The position numbers and the translations under genes are program-made. Below, one piece after another: positions 28,701 to 37,555 of a DNA stretch of 64,000 nucleotides (within the stretch, counting starts at the first letter, position 1; every line of letters starts with the position of its first letter). The notes below the pieces were generated by a model. That model was not told the origin of the DNA. It did not search any database and saw only the letters and a program-made list of their open reading frames with translations. Source of the stretch: Rhodococcus rhodnii NBRC 100604 (lineage in GTDB: Bacteria > Actinomycetota > Actinomycetes > Mycobacteriales > Mycobacteriaceae); NCBI RefSeq assembly GCF_001894925.1, contig NZ_BCXD01000010.1, positions 124,001-188,000 on the forward strand, written 5' to 3'.

Positions 28701-31700
28701 GCGTGCTCGGCGAGCGCGTCGCCGGCACCGACGAAGCTCTCGTGCGAGAGTTCGCGTTCCCCGGTCCACGCGAGCGCGAGATCCTCACGTGCGCTGGCCC
28801 AGCGATCGTCGAAGAGCACTGCCTTCGCGGCGTCGAATCGCGGCGCGACGACGCGGTGCCAGTCGCTGCCGAGTTCGGCCGCGACGAGGTCCGCGAGGTC
28901 GTCGTCGGTATGCGCGTCGCCGAACGCCGACGCGGTGTCGGGTGCATGCCCGAGCTGCTCGAGAACGAGGCGAGCTGCCGATGCGAGCACTCCCGAACGG
29001 CCCGTGAGGGTTTCGGTGAACTCACCCAGCGCACCCGCGTCGATCGTCGCGCCGCCGGCGTCACCGCTGCTCGGCAGGGAGACGGCGACACCGCGCGCCG
29101 CAGCGACGGCCGCGACGGCGTCGTCGATCGCCGCATCGACGGCCGCGCCGTCCGCCAGCGAGGTACCGAACGTCGCGAGATCGCCACCGCGCACGCTCGC
29201 GCCGTCACGGGTGCCCAGCGCGAGCTGCGCCGTCACGTGCTGCGCCCAGCCGTCACCGAGCTGCCACACCGTCCGGACACGATCGCCGATCGCTCCGGGA
29301 CGCTTCCCGGACGGCCCGAACAGCTTGCGGACGTGATCGCCGATCGAGTCGGTGAGCACGGGGCCGAGCGGCCGGTAGGTGCGGGCGAGCGAGGTGACGG
29401 TCGCCCCGAGTGCCGTCATGTCGGCGTCCGCGGCACCGTCGATCGCCCCGAGCGACAGCTCGGATCCGAGGTCGACGAGCAGCTGGTTGCGCCGCGAGGA
29501 CACCCCGTCGCACAGTGCCTCGATCGTGTCGGCCGGGCCGATCTGATCGGGGCGCAGCTTGGTCCACAGCGCGATGAGCGTCGTCGTGGCATCGGCTGCC
29601 GTGAAGGCGATGTCGTCGGGACGAGGCCCGGCCGAGGCTGGCGCTGCGGCGGGAGCCGGGGCACTCGCGGCAGCGGCCGGAGCCGGTGCCGCGTCCGCGA
29701 CCTCTGCGGGCTCGTCGTCGATCGGCGCGGGATCGACGTCGGTGTCGTAGACGACGCTCGCCTCGCGCTCGATGTTGAGCACCTCGACGGGCCCGCCAAC
29801 CCGGCCGGGCAGCGCGAGCGTCTGGGTCGCGAGGTTCGCCACCGTCGGGACGGCCGCGAGACCGACCTCGACGAACCGCTCGGCACCGAGCCCGCCCTCG
29901 GATTCCGGTGCGAACAGCAGGTCCTGCGTCTCGATCCAGCGGACCGGGCTCGCGAACTGCCATGCGAGCAGTTCGATGAGGACGATGCGCGTCAGCGCGA
30001 CCGGATCCGCGGCGTACGAGTCGAAGTCGGCGAGCACGGCCGAAAGCGGCTCCGACGGCACGAGATCGGCGATCTTCGCGACGAAATCCCGTGCGAGCGA
30101 GAATGGTTCGGGAACGAGATTCGGGATGTAGCGGCCGACGAGGATCTCCGGTTCGATGCGCTCGGGCAGCAACTCGTCCAGCCGCGCACGGAAATCGGGC
30201 ACGCCACCGCGCAGGACGGCCGAGTGGAACGGCACGTCGATGCCGGGGACCAGGATGAACGACCGCTTGCCACCGTGCGCGAGCCGCCGTTCGTCGGCGA
30301 CCTTCTCGAACTCGGCGAGCCCGGCGACGGTGCCCGCGATCGCGTACTGCGAGCCCCGCAGGTTGAGGTTGACGACCTGGAGGAACTCACCCGTCCGCTC
30401 GGCCACGCCGGCGACGAAGTCCGCGACGTCGGCGTCGTCGATTCCCATCTGCGACGGGCGGATCGCGGCCATCCGGTAGTCCGACCGGCCCTCCTCGTCA
30501 CGCGGGACGAGTTCGTGCATCGCCGAACCGCGCTGGAAGACGACCTCGAGAACGGCCTCGAGCGGGAGCACTCCCGCGACCGCGGCGAGTGCGTTGTACT
30601 CACCGACCGAGTGGCCCGCGAGCAGCGCGTCCGGTACGAACGCCCCCGCCTCGCGCAGCTCGGCGATCTGCGCGACACCGAGCGTCGCCATCGCGACCTG
30701 GGTGAACTGCGTCAGATGCAGTACGCCGTCGGGATGCCGATGCGTGACGCCGCGCGCGGTCACCTCGGTCGGATTGTCGCGGACGACAGCGAGAATGGAG
30801 AAGCCGAGCGCCTCACGCGTGTGCGCGTCGGCCCGCTCCCACACCTCGCGTGCCGCTGCGGAACGGCTCCGGGCGTCGAGACCCATGCCCTTGCGCTGGA
30901 TTCCCTGGCCGGGGAACGCGTAGACGGTGCGCGGCGCTGCGAGGCGGCCGGTCGCCACCATGACGACGTCGCCGTCGACGCGGCACTGCACCTCGACGAT
31001 CTCGGCGCCCTCGCCCGCACCGACACGCTCGACGCGGACCGCGATCCGCGCTCCGGGGCGCACCATGCCGAGGAACCGCGCCGTCCAGCCGGTCAGCCGC
31101 CGGGCGGGAACTCCCGCGGCCGGGTCGATCGCGGTCACCGCGTGCTGCGCCGCCGCCGACAGCCACATGCCGTGGACGATGGGATCACCGAGGCCCGCGA
31201 GCCGCGCGGCGTTGGCCGAGGTGTGAATCGGGTTGTGGTCGCCCGACACTCGCGCGAAGGCGTCGAGGAACATCGGGGCCGTGATCGTCGTCTCGCGGCG
31301 GGTGCGGCGAGGCGTGTCGCGCATCGTGTCGTCGGCCGTGCCACCGGCACGGACGGGATCACCGGCAGGCGACGACCCGAGCCGGCCGCGGATCGCGAAC
31401 CGCTCGACGAGACGCGCGAGAATCGGCGCGCCGAGTCCGTCGTCGCCGAGCATCGCGCCGACCTCGACGTGTACCTCGACGACGCGGCCGACCTCGGTGT
31501 CGGACACCGACACCGCCTCGGCCCGCACGACGAGCACACCGGTCTCGGTCGGCAGCGGCGACACGAGTTCGACGGCGTGATCGAGATGAACCAGGTCGAG
31601 CATGCCCTCGATCACCGCGACGGGGTCGGCACCCGGCGTCCTGGCGTCGCCCAGCGCCGCGAACACCGCGGGCCAGCACGCGCCGACGACGACGTCGGGA

Positions 31701-34700
31701 ACACCGGCGCTCGCGGGATGGAGGTCGTCGACGAGGCCGGCCGCGGTCACGCCGGTGTGATCGGCGACGAGGTCCGGGACCCACGCGACGTTCGTGCGCG
31801 CCACGCCCCGCTTGACCTCCGGCAGTTCGCTGCCCGCGGCGACCGACGACAGCGACCGCATGGCCGCTTCGGCATCCGCGAGCCGGACCACCGGCACGCC
31901 CCCGTCGGACACCGACGCGGGGACCTCGATTCGGATCGACACGGTCGCGCCGGGCGCGACGGGAACGTCGAGCCGCACACTGCCGTCGTCCGCCTGCTCG
32001 AGGACGGCACCGGTAGGGCCGTGGACGCCGCGCATCGCGTCCTCGTGCTCCCATGCGCCGAGATCACCCAGGCGATGGACCGGGTTCTGCGTGAAGCGTC
32101 CCGCCCACTCGACGTTCGGCGACGACAGCACCGCGACGAGGGGGCTGCGGGCGACGTCGCCGCTGCCGCGACGTGCGAACACCGTGCGCGCGGTCCGTCC
32201 CGACGCGACCAGCCCGTCGTAGGCTGCGAGTTCGAACCGGTCGAGAAGCTCCCCGACGGGCTCGTCGGCGCGCGTGATGCCCGCGACCGAGACGGTTCCC
32301 GGGATCACGCACACCTGGTCCGCCGACCAGCGCGCATCGTGCGCCTGCCACAGCGAATCCGAACGCCACCAGCGGCGGACGTCCGCGTCGACGACGGGAA
32401 CGAAGTTCACGGGCTTTCCGGGCGAACGGCACAGCTCGACGAAGAATCCGACATCCGCAGGATGCAGGATCGTGCTGCCGAGATCCTCGAATGCCGCCGC
32501 GAGCGTGCACATGGCCGCCTCGGGCTGCTCCAGCGACGCCGCATCGGCGAAGCGCGTGACGATCGGGCCGCGCGTGATGTCGTGCAGCCGGGCCTCGGTG
32601 CGCTGCAGCATCTTCTGGAAGCGCTCGCGCCAGCTCACGTCGAGCCAGCGGCTCGTCGCGCTCTCGGTGATCGCCTCGGCGAACTCGCCGCCGCAGTCGA
32701 ACTCCGCTGCGGCGTCGATGCCGACGGCGAGTTCGAGATAGCGGCGGAGCCACTGCTCGTAGGTCATCTCCGCGACGTCGCCGAAGTACGGCTTCGCGGT
32801 GAGATCGAGCGCGGCGACGATCTCGTCCCGCCGCTCGGCGACGGCGTCCGCGTCCCCCGCGACCTCGTCGAGAAGCCGGCCGGTGCGCGAGGCCGCGTTG
32901 TCGATCTCGTGGATATCGGCGCCGAGCTGGCTTCGACCCGACGCGACGCCGCCCAGTGCGGTGCCCGCGCCGACCCAGTCGGGGGTTCCCTGCGTCTCGA
33001 CGAGCAACCGCTTGACGTCCGGACTCGTCGTCGCCTCGAGCGTCGCCATCGCGGCCGTGCCGACGAGGATTCCGTCGACCGGCATCGCCGGATGATCGTG
33101 CGCGTGCGCCCATGTGCCGGTGAGGTATTCGGCCGCGCGCTCGGGGGTGCCGATGCCGCCGCCGACGCACACCACGAGATTCGGTGTCGCGCGCAGCTCG
33201 GCGTAGGTGGCGAGCAGCAGATCGTCGAGGTCCTCCCACGAGTGGTGGCCGCCCGCGCGGCCGCCCTCGATGTGCGCGATGACCGGATGATCGCCCACCG
33301 CACGCGCGATCGCGACGACGGACCGGATCTGCGCGACGGTTCCGGGCTTGAACGCGACGTGCCCGATCCCTGCGTCGACGAGTTCGCTCACCAGCGCGAC
33401 GGCCTCGTCGAGCTCGGGGATCCCGGCAGTGACGACGACGCCGTCGATCGGCGCGCCCGCCGCGCGAGCGCGCTGCACGAGGCGCTTGCCGCCGATGTGC
33501 AGCTTCCACAGGTACGGGTCGAGGAACATCGAGTTGAACTGGACCGCACGGCCCGGTTCGAGGAGCGTCTCGAGTTCGGCGATCCGGTCGGTGAAGATCT
33601 CCTCGGTGACCTGGCCACCTCCCGCGAGTTCGGCCCAGTGGCCGGCGTTCGCAGCAGCAGCGACGATCGGGGCGTCGACCGTCGTCGGCGTCATCCCGGC
33701 GAGCAGGATCGGCGAGCGTCCCGTGACACGCGTGAACGCGGTCTCGACACCGCGGCGTCCGCCGGGCAGCGTCACGGGGACCGGCGCGAACGTCGACCAC
33801 GCGGGCGGAACGACGGGAGCCGAACCCGCGCGCAGCAGTTCGTCGCGGCCGTCGGGCGTGGTCACCGAGATCGTTCCGACCCCGGTTCCCCGTGCGTTCG
33901 CGCGGGTGAGCCGGCCGACGACGTCGCCGGGACCGAGATCGAGAATCCAGTCGGCGCCCTGCTCGACGACCGCGTCGACGGACGCCACCCAGTCGACGGG
34001 ATCGACGAGCACGGCGGCGGCCAGCGTCTGCGCGTCGTCGATCCGCAGCACGCACCGCTCCGCCCATGCGAGGGCGAGCTCGGCGGCCTCTGCCATGGCC
34101 GGATGGTGGAAGCCGACCTCGGCTGTGACGGTCTCGAACACGGGTGCGAAGACCGCGCCGCCACGCTTCTTGGCGTCGCGAGCACGAGTCTGCTCGGCGG
34201 TGACGGCAGCACACCGAGCCTCGACGAGGGCGAGCTCGGCCGGGCTGCCCGTCAGCACGACGCGGCGACGGCCGTTGCGGATCGAGATCTCGATCCCGTG
34301 CTCGCGGTCGCTGCCAGCGAGCACCTCGCGAATCTGTTCGGGCGTGGCACCGGACACGGCGACCATCGGTGCGCCGCCGGCCCGGGACGTCAGACCCCGG
34401 CGGCGGCCGACGAGCGTCGCCGCCGCGCCGAGCAACTGCGCGAAGGCCAGGAGATCGGCGTGCCGGTCCGGCTCGACGCGCGTTGCCGCGGCCGCGAGCA
34501 CTCCCTGGGAGTGGCCGGCGACGGCGACGGGGGGCATCGCCTCGATGTCGAGTCCCCAGTCGCTCAGCGCGCGCAACGCCGCGAGTTGCGTAGTCAGCAC
34601 ACCCGGCATCGACACCGCGGCCGAGCCGAGTTCGGCGTCGGCGACCGATGCCGGGGACGGTTCCGCGGCGTCGCTCTCGTCGTCGCTGCGCACCTCGGCT

Positions 34701-34999
34701 CGCTCGGCGAGCCAGCGCACCGGGTCGAACGCCGCCGGGCGGGCCGGCAGGAGTTCGTCGGCGACGGGCGCGAGCAGGCCGCGTGCGCGATCGGTCAGGG
34801 CGGTCAGGTGCGAGTCCAGGGCGTGCGATCGCGTGATCTCGCCCAGGGTGTCGAGCCACGGCGCGCCCTGGCCCGCGAAGGTGAGTGCATACGGTCGGCC
34901 GTCGCGCAGCGCGTCGATGACCGCGTGGCCTGGCATCACGCGGGTGTCGCGACCGCGCGCGGAGATGTCGTCGCGTCGGTTCGAGTCGTCGATCGTCAC
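25727..34999 (-). CDS. fas: Type I fatty acid synthase (single-chain FAS-I)
   Basis: A cytosolic multienzyme of about 3,090 residues that makes C16-C26 acyl-CoA from acetyl- and malonyl-CoA. Domain order: acyltransferase (GHSQG, Ser164), enoyl reductase barrel (GMTPTTVDAPIVAAA near 436), hotdog dehydratase (VSGDHNPIHTSANAARLAG near 1250, VHGMWLSAAAQ), malonyl/palmitoyl transferase (FPGQGIQRKGMG, GHSVGEYNALAA near 1460), an Ala/Pro-rich linker, acyl carrier with the probable modified Ser in DGVSSRRNQ near 1833, ketoreductase (AVVTGAGTGSIAASVVGRLL near 2143) and ketosynthase (Cys in VAACATAAVS near 2735, SKHDTSTAANDPNE, LTGHAKGGAAA). There is no transferase domain of its own; AcpS supplies it. 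The GTG at 34999 follows GAGAGGA; the in-frame extension to 35077 is leader. Confidence 0.96.
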   Translation of the reverse strand: MTIDDSNRRDDISARGRDTRVMPGHAVIDALRDGRPYALTFAGQGAPWLDTLGEITRSHALDSHLTALTDRARGLLAPVADELLPARPAAFDPVRWLAERAEVRSDDESDAAEPSPASVADAELGSAAVSMPGVLTTQLAALRALSDWGLDIEAMPPVAVAGHSQGVLAAAATRVEPDRHADLLAFAQLLGAAATLVGRRRGLTSRAGGAPMVAVSGATPEQIREVLAGSDREHGIEISIRNGRRRVVLTGSPAELALVEARCAAVTAEQTRARDAKKRGGAVFAPVFETVTAEVGFHHPAMAEAAELALAWAERCVLRIDDAQTLAAAVLVDPVDWVASVDAVVEQGADWILDLGPGDVVGRLTRANARGTGVGTISVTTPDGRDELLRAGSAPVVPPAWSTFAPVPVTLPGGRRGVETAFTRVTGRSPILLAGMTPTTVDAPIVAAAANAGHWAELAGGGQVTEEIFTDRIAELETLLEPGRAVQFNSMFLDPYLWKLHIGGKRLVQRARAAGAPIDGVVVTAGIPELDEAVALVSELVDAGIGHVAFKPGTVAQIRSVVAIARAVGDHPVIAHIEGGRAGGHHSWEDLDDLLLATYAELRATPNLVVCVGGGIGTPERAAEYLTGTWAHAHDHPAMPVDGILVGTAAMATLEATTSPDVKRLLVETQGTPDWVGAGTALGGVASGRSQLGADIHEIDNAASRTGRLLDEVAGDADAVAERRDEIVAALDLTAKPYFGDVAEMTYEQWLRRYLELAVGIDAAAEFDCGGEFAEAITESATSRWLDVSWRERFQKMLQRTEARLHDITRGPIVTRFADAASLEQPEAAMCTLAAAFEDLGSTILHPADVGFFVELCRSPGKPVNFVPVVDADVRRWWRSDSLWQAHDARWSADQVCVIPGTVSVAGITRADEPVGELLDRFELAAYDGLVASGRTARTVFARRGSGDVARSPLVAVLSSPNVEWAGRFTQNPVHRLGDLGAWEHEDAMRGVHGPTGAVLEQADDGSVRLDVPVAPGATVSIRIEVPASVSDGGVPVVRLADAEAAMRSLSSVAAGSELPEVKRGVARTNVAWVPDLVADHTGVTAAGLVDDLHPASAGVPDVVVGACWPAVFAALGDARTPGADPVAVIEGMLDLVHLDHAVELVSPLPTETGVLVVRAEAVSVSDTEVGRVVEVHVEVGAMLGDDGLGAPILARLVERFAIRGRLGSSPAGDPVRAGGTADDTMRDTPRRTRRETTITAPMFLDAFARVSGDHNPIHTSANAARLAGLGDPIVHGMWLSAAAQHAVTAIDPAAGVPARRLTGWTARFLGMVRPGARIAVRVERVGAGEGAEIVEVQCRVDGDVVMVATGRLAAPRTVYAFPGQGIQRKGMGLDARSRSAAAREVWERADAHTREALGFSILAVVRDNPTEVTARGVTHRHPDGVLHLTQFTQVAMATLGVAQIAELREAGAFVPDALLAGHSVGEYNALAAVAGVLPLEAVLEVVFQRGSAMHELVPRDEEGRSDYRMAAIRPSQMGIDDADVADFVAGVAERTGEFLQVVNLNLRGSQYAIAGTVAGLAEFEKVADERRLAHGGKRSFILVPGIDVPFHSAVLRGGVPDFRARLDELLPERIEPEILVGRYIPNLVPEPFSLARDFVAKIADLVPSEPLSAVLADFDSYAADPVALTRIVLIELLAWQFASPVRWIETQDLLFAPESEGGLGAERFVEVGLAAVPTVANLATQTLALPGRVGGPVEVLNIEREASVVYDTDVDPAPIDDEPAEVADAAPAPAAAASAPAPAAAPASAGPRPDDIAFTAADATTTLIALWTKLRPDQIGPADTIEALCDGVSSRRNQLLVDLGSELSLGAIDGAADADMTALGATVTSLARTYRPLGPVLTDSIGDHVRKLFGPSGKRPGAIGDRVRTVWQLGDGWAQHVTAQLALGTRDGASVRGGDLATFGTSLADGAAVDAAIDDAVAAVAAARGVAVSLPSSGDAGGATIDAGALGEFTETLTGRSGVLASAARLVLEQLGHAPDTASAFGDAHTDDDLADLVAAELGSDWHRVVAPRFDAAKAVLFDDRWASAREDLALAWTGERELSHESFVGAGDALAEHAQWWRDRAEDAGLGDLAARYARIALAAQETAPGPWAGETAVVTGAGTGSIAASVVGRLLAGGATVVATTSSLGSDKLAFYRTLYRDTARAGAALWVVPANMASYADVDALTEWIGGAQYDSAGGTSTLVKPTLSPTLLFPFAAPRVAGSMADVSGRAETEMRVLLWSVERLVTGMGRLGADTAVDSTLHVVLPGSPNRGTFGGDGAYGEAKAALDAVVAKWTSESWSERITLVHASIGWVRGTGLMGGNDPLVEAVEAAGVRTWSTDEMATELLAACTAETRRDARSAPVALDLTGGLADAGLDLAALARSAAEQAERTVAAEETAEDATIAALPAPPRPQPVTAPAWADLDVEPAELVVIVGAGELGPYGSARTRFEMEVDGELSAAGVLELAWSTGLLTWEQTPKPGWYDAETGEPVAEADIWDLYHDTVVERCGIRRYEDDGAMVENTAPLLSSVFLDRDLSFVVGGEGEARAFVDADPANTSAAVDPESGEWTVTRRAGTEIRVPRKVTLSRSVGGQIPTGFDVQAWGIPADMAGSVDRVGLWNIVATVDAFLTAGFTPSELLRWVHPSLVANTQGTGMGGMTSMRSLYIDTLLGENRANDILQEALPNVIAAHVVQSYVGGYGSMVHPVAACATAAVSVEEAVDKITLGKAQFAVAGGFDDLGIEGIVGFGDMSATAKTDAMRAKGIDDRRFSRAGDRRRGGFVESQGGGTVLLARGDLALEMGLPVLGVVAYAGSFSDGVHTSIPAPGLGALGAGRGGENSGLARGLRTLGLGADDVAVVSKHDTSTAANDPNEAELHERLASALGRSTGAPLFVVSQKTLTGHAKGGAAAFQLIGLCQLLSSGVVPPNRSLDCLDEVMAENDHLVWAREPLRFGDSLPLRAGLLTSLGFGHVSGLIAVAHPEAFVAALPAERREQYRAAASRRLVDGNRRLLAAMYGGDALYERPAARRLGGDGDAAHALEAAMLVSEDARLGDDDVFDATGCR

Positions 35000-35083
35000 G
35001 CAGAGGTCCTCTCGTCTCGGCGGACGAGTCGCCGAACAGCTCGCGACCCGTCGGGTGAACAGCAACGAGAGTGGCACACAATC

Positions 35084-35099
35084 GTGAGGCTTTCCTCAT
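35084..35099. promoter_or_regulatory. fas-proximal palindrome, copy 1
   Basis: GTGAGG-CTTT-CCTCAT, an imperfect copy of the fully palindromic site at 35223-35242, lies 85 bp upstream of the fas start and could be a repressor or activator site. Mycobacterial fas is controlled by the TetR protein FasR through inverted repeats in this region; identity with FasR sites is inferred. Confidence 0.5.
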
Positions 35100-35222
35100 G
35101 TTTGCCTGTGAGACGGGTGGCCAGAGGGTGAATTTCAGTGACCCACCCCACTCGCGTCTCCGCATGTGACCGACGAGTAGCTGGCGAACCGGCAGGTGGC
35201 CCCCACTCGCCACCCCCACCGG

Positions 35223-35242
35223 ACATGAGGCCGCCCTCATGT
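35223..35242. promoter_or_regulatory. fas upstream palindrome, copy 2
   Basis: ACATGAGG-CCGC-CCTCATGT is a perfect 8-4-8 inverted repeat. It has the same arms and spacer length as copy 1, 139 bp nearer the gene. The repetition of sequence and architecture argues for binding by one dimeric regulator. Confidence 0.6.
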
Positions 35243-35290
35243 TGATCGTTATGAAACCGTTACTCACCCACTGCCGGGTGGTCACGACGA

Positions 35291-35328
35291 CGAGAGCCGC
35301 CCACGCAAGATTGCGTGGGCGGCTCTCG
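35291..35328. terminator. Hairpin downstream of the MerR gene
   Basis: A perfect inverted repeat of 18 bp per arm (35291-35308 and 35311-35328), giving an effective loop of about 4 nt, lies 34 bp beyond the MerR stop. No T run follows on the minus strand, but the long GC stem should end that transcript before the fas control region. Confidence 0.7.
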
Positions 35329-35361
35329 CGGAAGCAGTGCCAGTCAGAAGATGCTCGGGCG

Positions 35362-35757
35362 TCAGACCTCGAGCGAACGCTCCGGCTCCGGTTCGGCTGC
35401 GCGGTGCGTCGCCAGTTCGGCCATCAGGCCGGCGTTCACGCGCTCGAGCGCGACGTTGCGCGCCTCCAGATCGAGAATCTCGCGGATACCCGTCAGGTTC
35501 ACACCGAGCTCGATGAGTTCGGAGATCCTTGCGAGTCGTTCGAGATCGTCCTGACTGTAGCGTCGCGTGCCGCCGCCGGTACGGGTCGGCGTCAGCAGAC
35601 CACGACGCTCGTACAGTCGCAGGGTCTGCGGACCGATGCCGCTCAGCTCGGCCGTGACCGAGATTCCGTACACACCCCGTGACGTTGCCGATGACCGAGC
35701 CGGTGCCGCTGCGGGTGCCGACTGTCGCGTCGATTGCGGTTGTCCAGGCGAGTTCAC
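35362..35757 (-). CDS. MerR-family regulator, HspR-like
   Basis: A 131-residue regulator. After a 27-residue Ser/Ala/Pro-rich extension, the winged helix reads VYGISVTAELSGIGPQTLRL, then YERRGLLTPTRTGGGTRRYS (about 30-70), a pattern shared with HspR, followed by a coiled-coil dimer helix (LERLARISELIELGVNLTGI, REILDLEARNVALERVNAGL). No C-terminal Cys cluster is seen, so it is not a metal sensor of the classic kind. The GTG at 35757 has GAGGAGG 5 nt upstream. No dnaK operon lies in the window, so a heat-shock role is not supported by context. Confidence 0.82.
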   Translation of the reverse strand: MNSPGQPQSTRQSAPAAAPARSSATSRGVYGISVTAELSGIGPQTLRLYERRGLLTPTRTGGGTRRYSQDDLERLARISELIELGVNLTGIREILDLEARNVALERVNAGLMAELATHRAAEPEPERSLEV

Positions 35758-35908
35758 AGAAGCCTCCTCGAGAAGAGAGTCTGCTCGCTTGTCGTCCTCA
35801 CTCCCGCGATCCTATCACCGGTGGCTTCAGCGAATGTGTCGCGGGCACCACAAGTAACTTCATCACCCGGTCTCGTCGGCGCAGCCGCGCCCCGCAGGTA
35901 CACGTCGA

Positions 35909-36334
35909 TCACGCAGTGGGCCCCAATCTGTCGGCCTCCCCGCCTTCGGCCGGCGGCGCCTGCGGCACGTCACGCAGCGCGAGCGGCGCCACGGTGATCC
36001 GCGGATCGAAGCCGTTCCTGTCCTCCTCCGCGGTCACCGCCGCGACCGCGCGGTCGTACGCGTCGACGAGCCACGGATCGGTACTCGACGCCACCTCGTG
36101 GACGCCGCCGTCGCTTTCGCGCAGCAGGCGGACGACCCACAGCGCCGACTCCAACCGGTCGTCGTCGAGTCCGCCGACGGCGTTTGTGGCGATCAGATGA
36201 CGGCTGAGTTCGAAGTCGACACGGATCGCGTAGTTGTCTCCGTGATCCACTATGGTCGCGGGGCGATTCGTCGCGGCTGCGAGCGCCATCAGCGCATCGC
36301 CGTACAGTTCCTCGTGATACTTCTTCCGCGGCAT
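35909..36334 (-). CDS. Conserved hypothetical protein
   Basis: A soluble 141-residue protein starting MPRKKYHEELYGDALMALAA. The middle (NYAIRVDFELSRHLIATNAV, ALWVVRLLRES, PWLVDAYDRAVAAV) predicts a mixed alpha/beta fold with no cysteine or known motif, and the C-terminus is Pro/Ala/Gly-rich. The ATG at 36334 is chosen because the longer frame upstream changes to unlikely composition. It shares strand with the MerR gene 150 bp downstream. I do not recognise the family. Confidence 0.65.
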   Translation of the reverse strand: MPRKKYHEELYGDALMALAAATNRPATIVDHGDNYAIRVDFELSRHLIATNAVGGLDDDRLESALWVVRLLRESDGGVHEVASSTDPWLVDAYDRAVAAVTAEEDRNGFDPRITVAPLALRDVPQAPPAEGGEADRLGPTA

Positions 36335-36671
36335 CCGAGCCTTTCCCGGGGACACGGACCGCTTCGCCTGGGCGGCACGATCCTCATCGCAAGCGAGCCG
36401 ATCGGCCCACTCGTCAGTAATCCGGATCCTAAAACACCGATTCGCGCAGGACACGGGACGGTGGGCCCGACGTGAGCCGTACCTCGTTCGGCGCCGAACG
36501 CTCTTCTCCCCCACGGGCCGCACCAAATATGTATTCTCGGAGACAGGTTTTCCGAATACCCAGGGCAGACGTCCTCACGAACAGCCCTACAGCCAGTGCT
36601 CGCTGCTGCCGGCCGTTCGGAATCCTCTCGCAGACACCACGCACTCTGCAGACACCACAGGAAGGGCAACG
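36335..36671. other. Intergenic region with a perfect 16-bp palindrome
   Basis: No coding frame is supported in these 337 bp. CGTTCGGCGCCGAACG at 36485-36500 is a perfect palindrome, and an AT-richer patch at 36525-36560 (AAATATGTATTCTCGG, then TTTTCCGAATAC) resembles a promoter for the small membrane protein downstream. Confidence 0.45.
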
Positions 36672-36920
36672 ATGAGCCTCGATCCCTCGACGGGCGCACC
36701 CGAGAACCCATTGGTGGAACTGCCGGCCGTCGCGATCGCACTCGATGTGATGCTCGTCGTCGCCGCGACGGTCACGGCGGTCGTCGCACTCGACGCCCCC
36801 GCGCTCGCGGCCGTCGCCGTCGCGTTCGTCGTCGGTGGTGCGCTCGTCGGGATGCACGCGAGCCGCGTGCTGCCGTCACCGGCACAGCGTCCCGACGTCG
36901 CACCCCGCACCGCCGCCTGA
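36672..36920 (+). CDS. Small two-helix membrane protein, unknown
   Basis: An 82-residue protein. A polar N-terminus (MSLDPSTGAPENPLVEL) is followed by two hydrophobic segments, about 19-40 (VAIALDVMLVVAATVTAVVA) and 45-65 (ALAAVAVAFVVGGALVGMHA), and a short Pro-rich tail. AGGAAGGG precedes the ATG at 36672. It converges with the whiB gene. No family assignment. Confidence 0.65.
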   Translation: MSLDPSTGAPENPLVELPAVAIALDVMLVVAATVTAVVALDAPALAAVAVAFVVGGALVGMHASRVLPSPAQRPDVAPRTAA

Positions 36921-36936
36921 GCCCGGCCGTCCCCGT

Positions 36937-36976
36937 CTCGGCGCCGCCTCCGGACAGAGTCTCGGGCGGCGCCGAG
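36937..36976. terminator. Hairpin between convergent genes
   Basis: A perfect 12-bp stem (CTCGGCGCCGCC / GGCGGCGCCGAG) with a 16-nt loop follows the small membrane protein and faces the whiB gene. The adjacent 36990-37030 contains two copies of the CACGACGACACCC motif. Confidence 0.45.
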
Positions 36977-37077
36977 TTGCGTGAGAACAGCAACACCCCG
37001 AGCACGACGACACCCGGGCACGACGACACCCCCGGTGCCACTCGGGCATCGGGGGGCGTCGTCGAGGAGAGAGCCGG

Positions 37078-37434
37078 TTACGCGGCGGTGTCGATCTCGG
37101 CAGGCGCATCGACCGAGGCGGCGGGCTCGATCTCGGCGGCGACGACCGACTTGCGGCGGCGCTCACGCCGGAGCAGCGCGTGCCGCTCGGACTCGCCCAT
37201 CCCGCCCCACACTCCGAACGGCTCCTGCGCCTCGAGCGCATGCGAGCGGCACTGCGCGAGAACGGGGCATTCGAAGCACACACGCTTGGCGATGCGTTCG
37301 CGGTCGGCACGCGCACGGCCACGTTCGCCGGTCGGGGGGAAGAAGACCTCGGAGTCCATGCCACGGCACAGACCCTTCTGCTGCCACTCCCAGATATCGC
37401 CGAGGGGAACAAGTTTGGGGCGAGGGATGGTCAT
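37078..37434 (-). CDS. WhiB-family iron-sulfur regulator (WhiB3-like)
   Basis: A 118-residue redox-sensitive transcription regulator. The 4Fe-4S ligands are Cys23, Cys53, Cys56 and Cys62 (LCRGMD, VCFECPVLAQC), and the G(V/I)WGG turn that meets sigma-A is GVWGG at 74-78, followed by a basic DNA-binding stretch RRERRRKS. The DIWEWQQKGLCRGMDS start most resembles WhiB3. AGGAGA precedes the ATG at 37434. The C-terminal 25 residues are an acidic Ala/Glu-rich tail. Which Wbl subgroup it belongs to is not certain. Confidence 0.88.
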   Translation of the reverse strand: MTIPRPKLVPLGDIWEWQQKGLCRGMDSEVFFPPTGERGRARADRERIAKRVCFECPVLAQCRSHALEAQEPFGVWGGMGESERHALLRRERRRKSVVAAEIEPAASVDAPAEIDTAA

Positions 37435-37555
37435 CGAACTCTCCTTGCTTCCTGCGTGGCGGGCGTTCGTGACACCCGGCGACGTATTCGTACTCGGACT
37501 GGCAGAGATCGTGCTGGTCGTGCTGTGGGTGCAGACGCTTCCGTGAGCCGAAGCG

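Larger units (their letters stand above)
35000..35361. other. fas upstream region
   Basis: A 360-bp gap between fas and the MerR gene with no supported coding frame. It holds two copies of a CATGAGG-N4-CCTCATG-type palindrome and the hairpin beyond the MerR stop, listed separately. Confidence 0.6.

Noticed and set aside
26807..35131. A 2,774-codon open frame antisense to fas
   Set aside because: It is the mirror of a real FAS-I frame in high-GC DNA; its translation is Arg/Asp/Glu/His-rich low-complexity sequence with no domains.
36990..37030. Repeated CACGACGACACCC as a possible CRISPR or iteron
   Set aside because: Only two adjacent imperfect copies with no spacer structure; simple-sequence duplication is sufficient.
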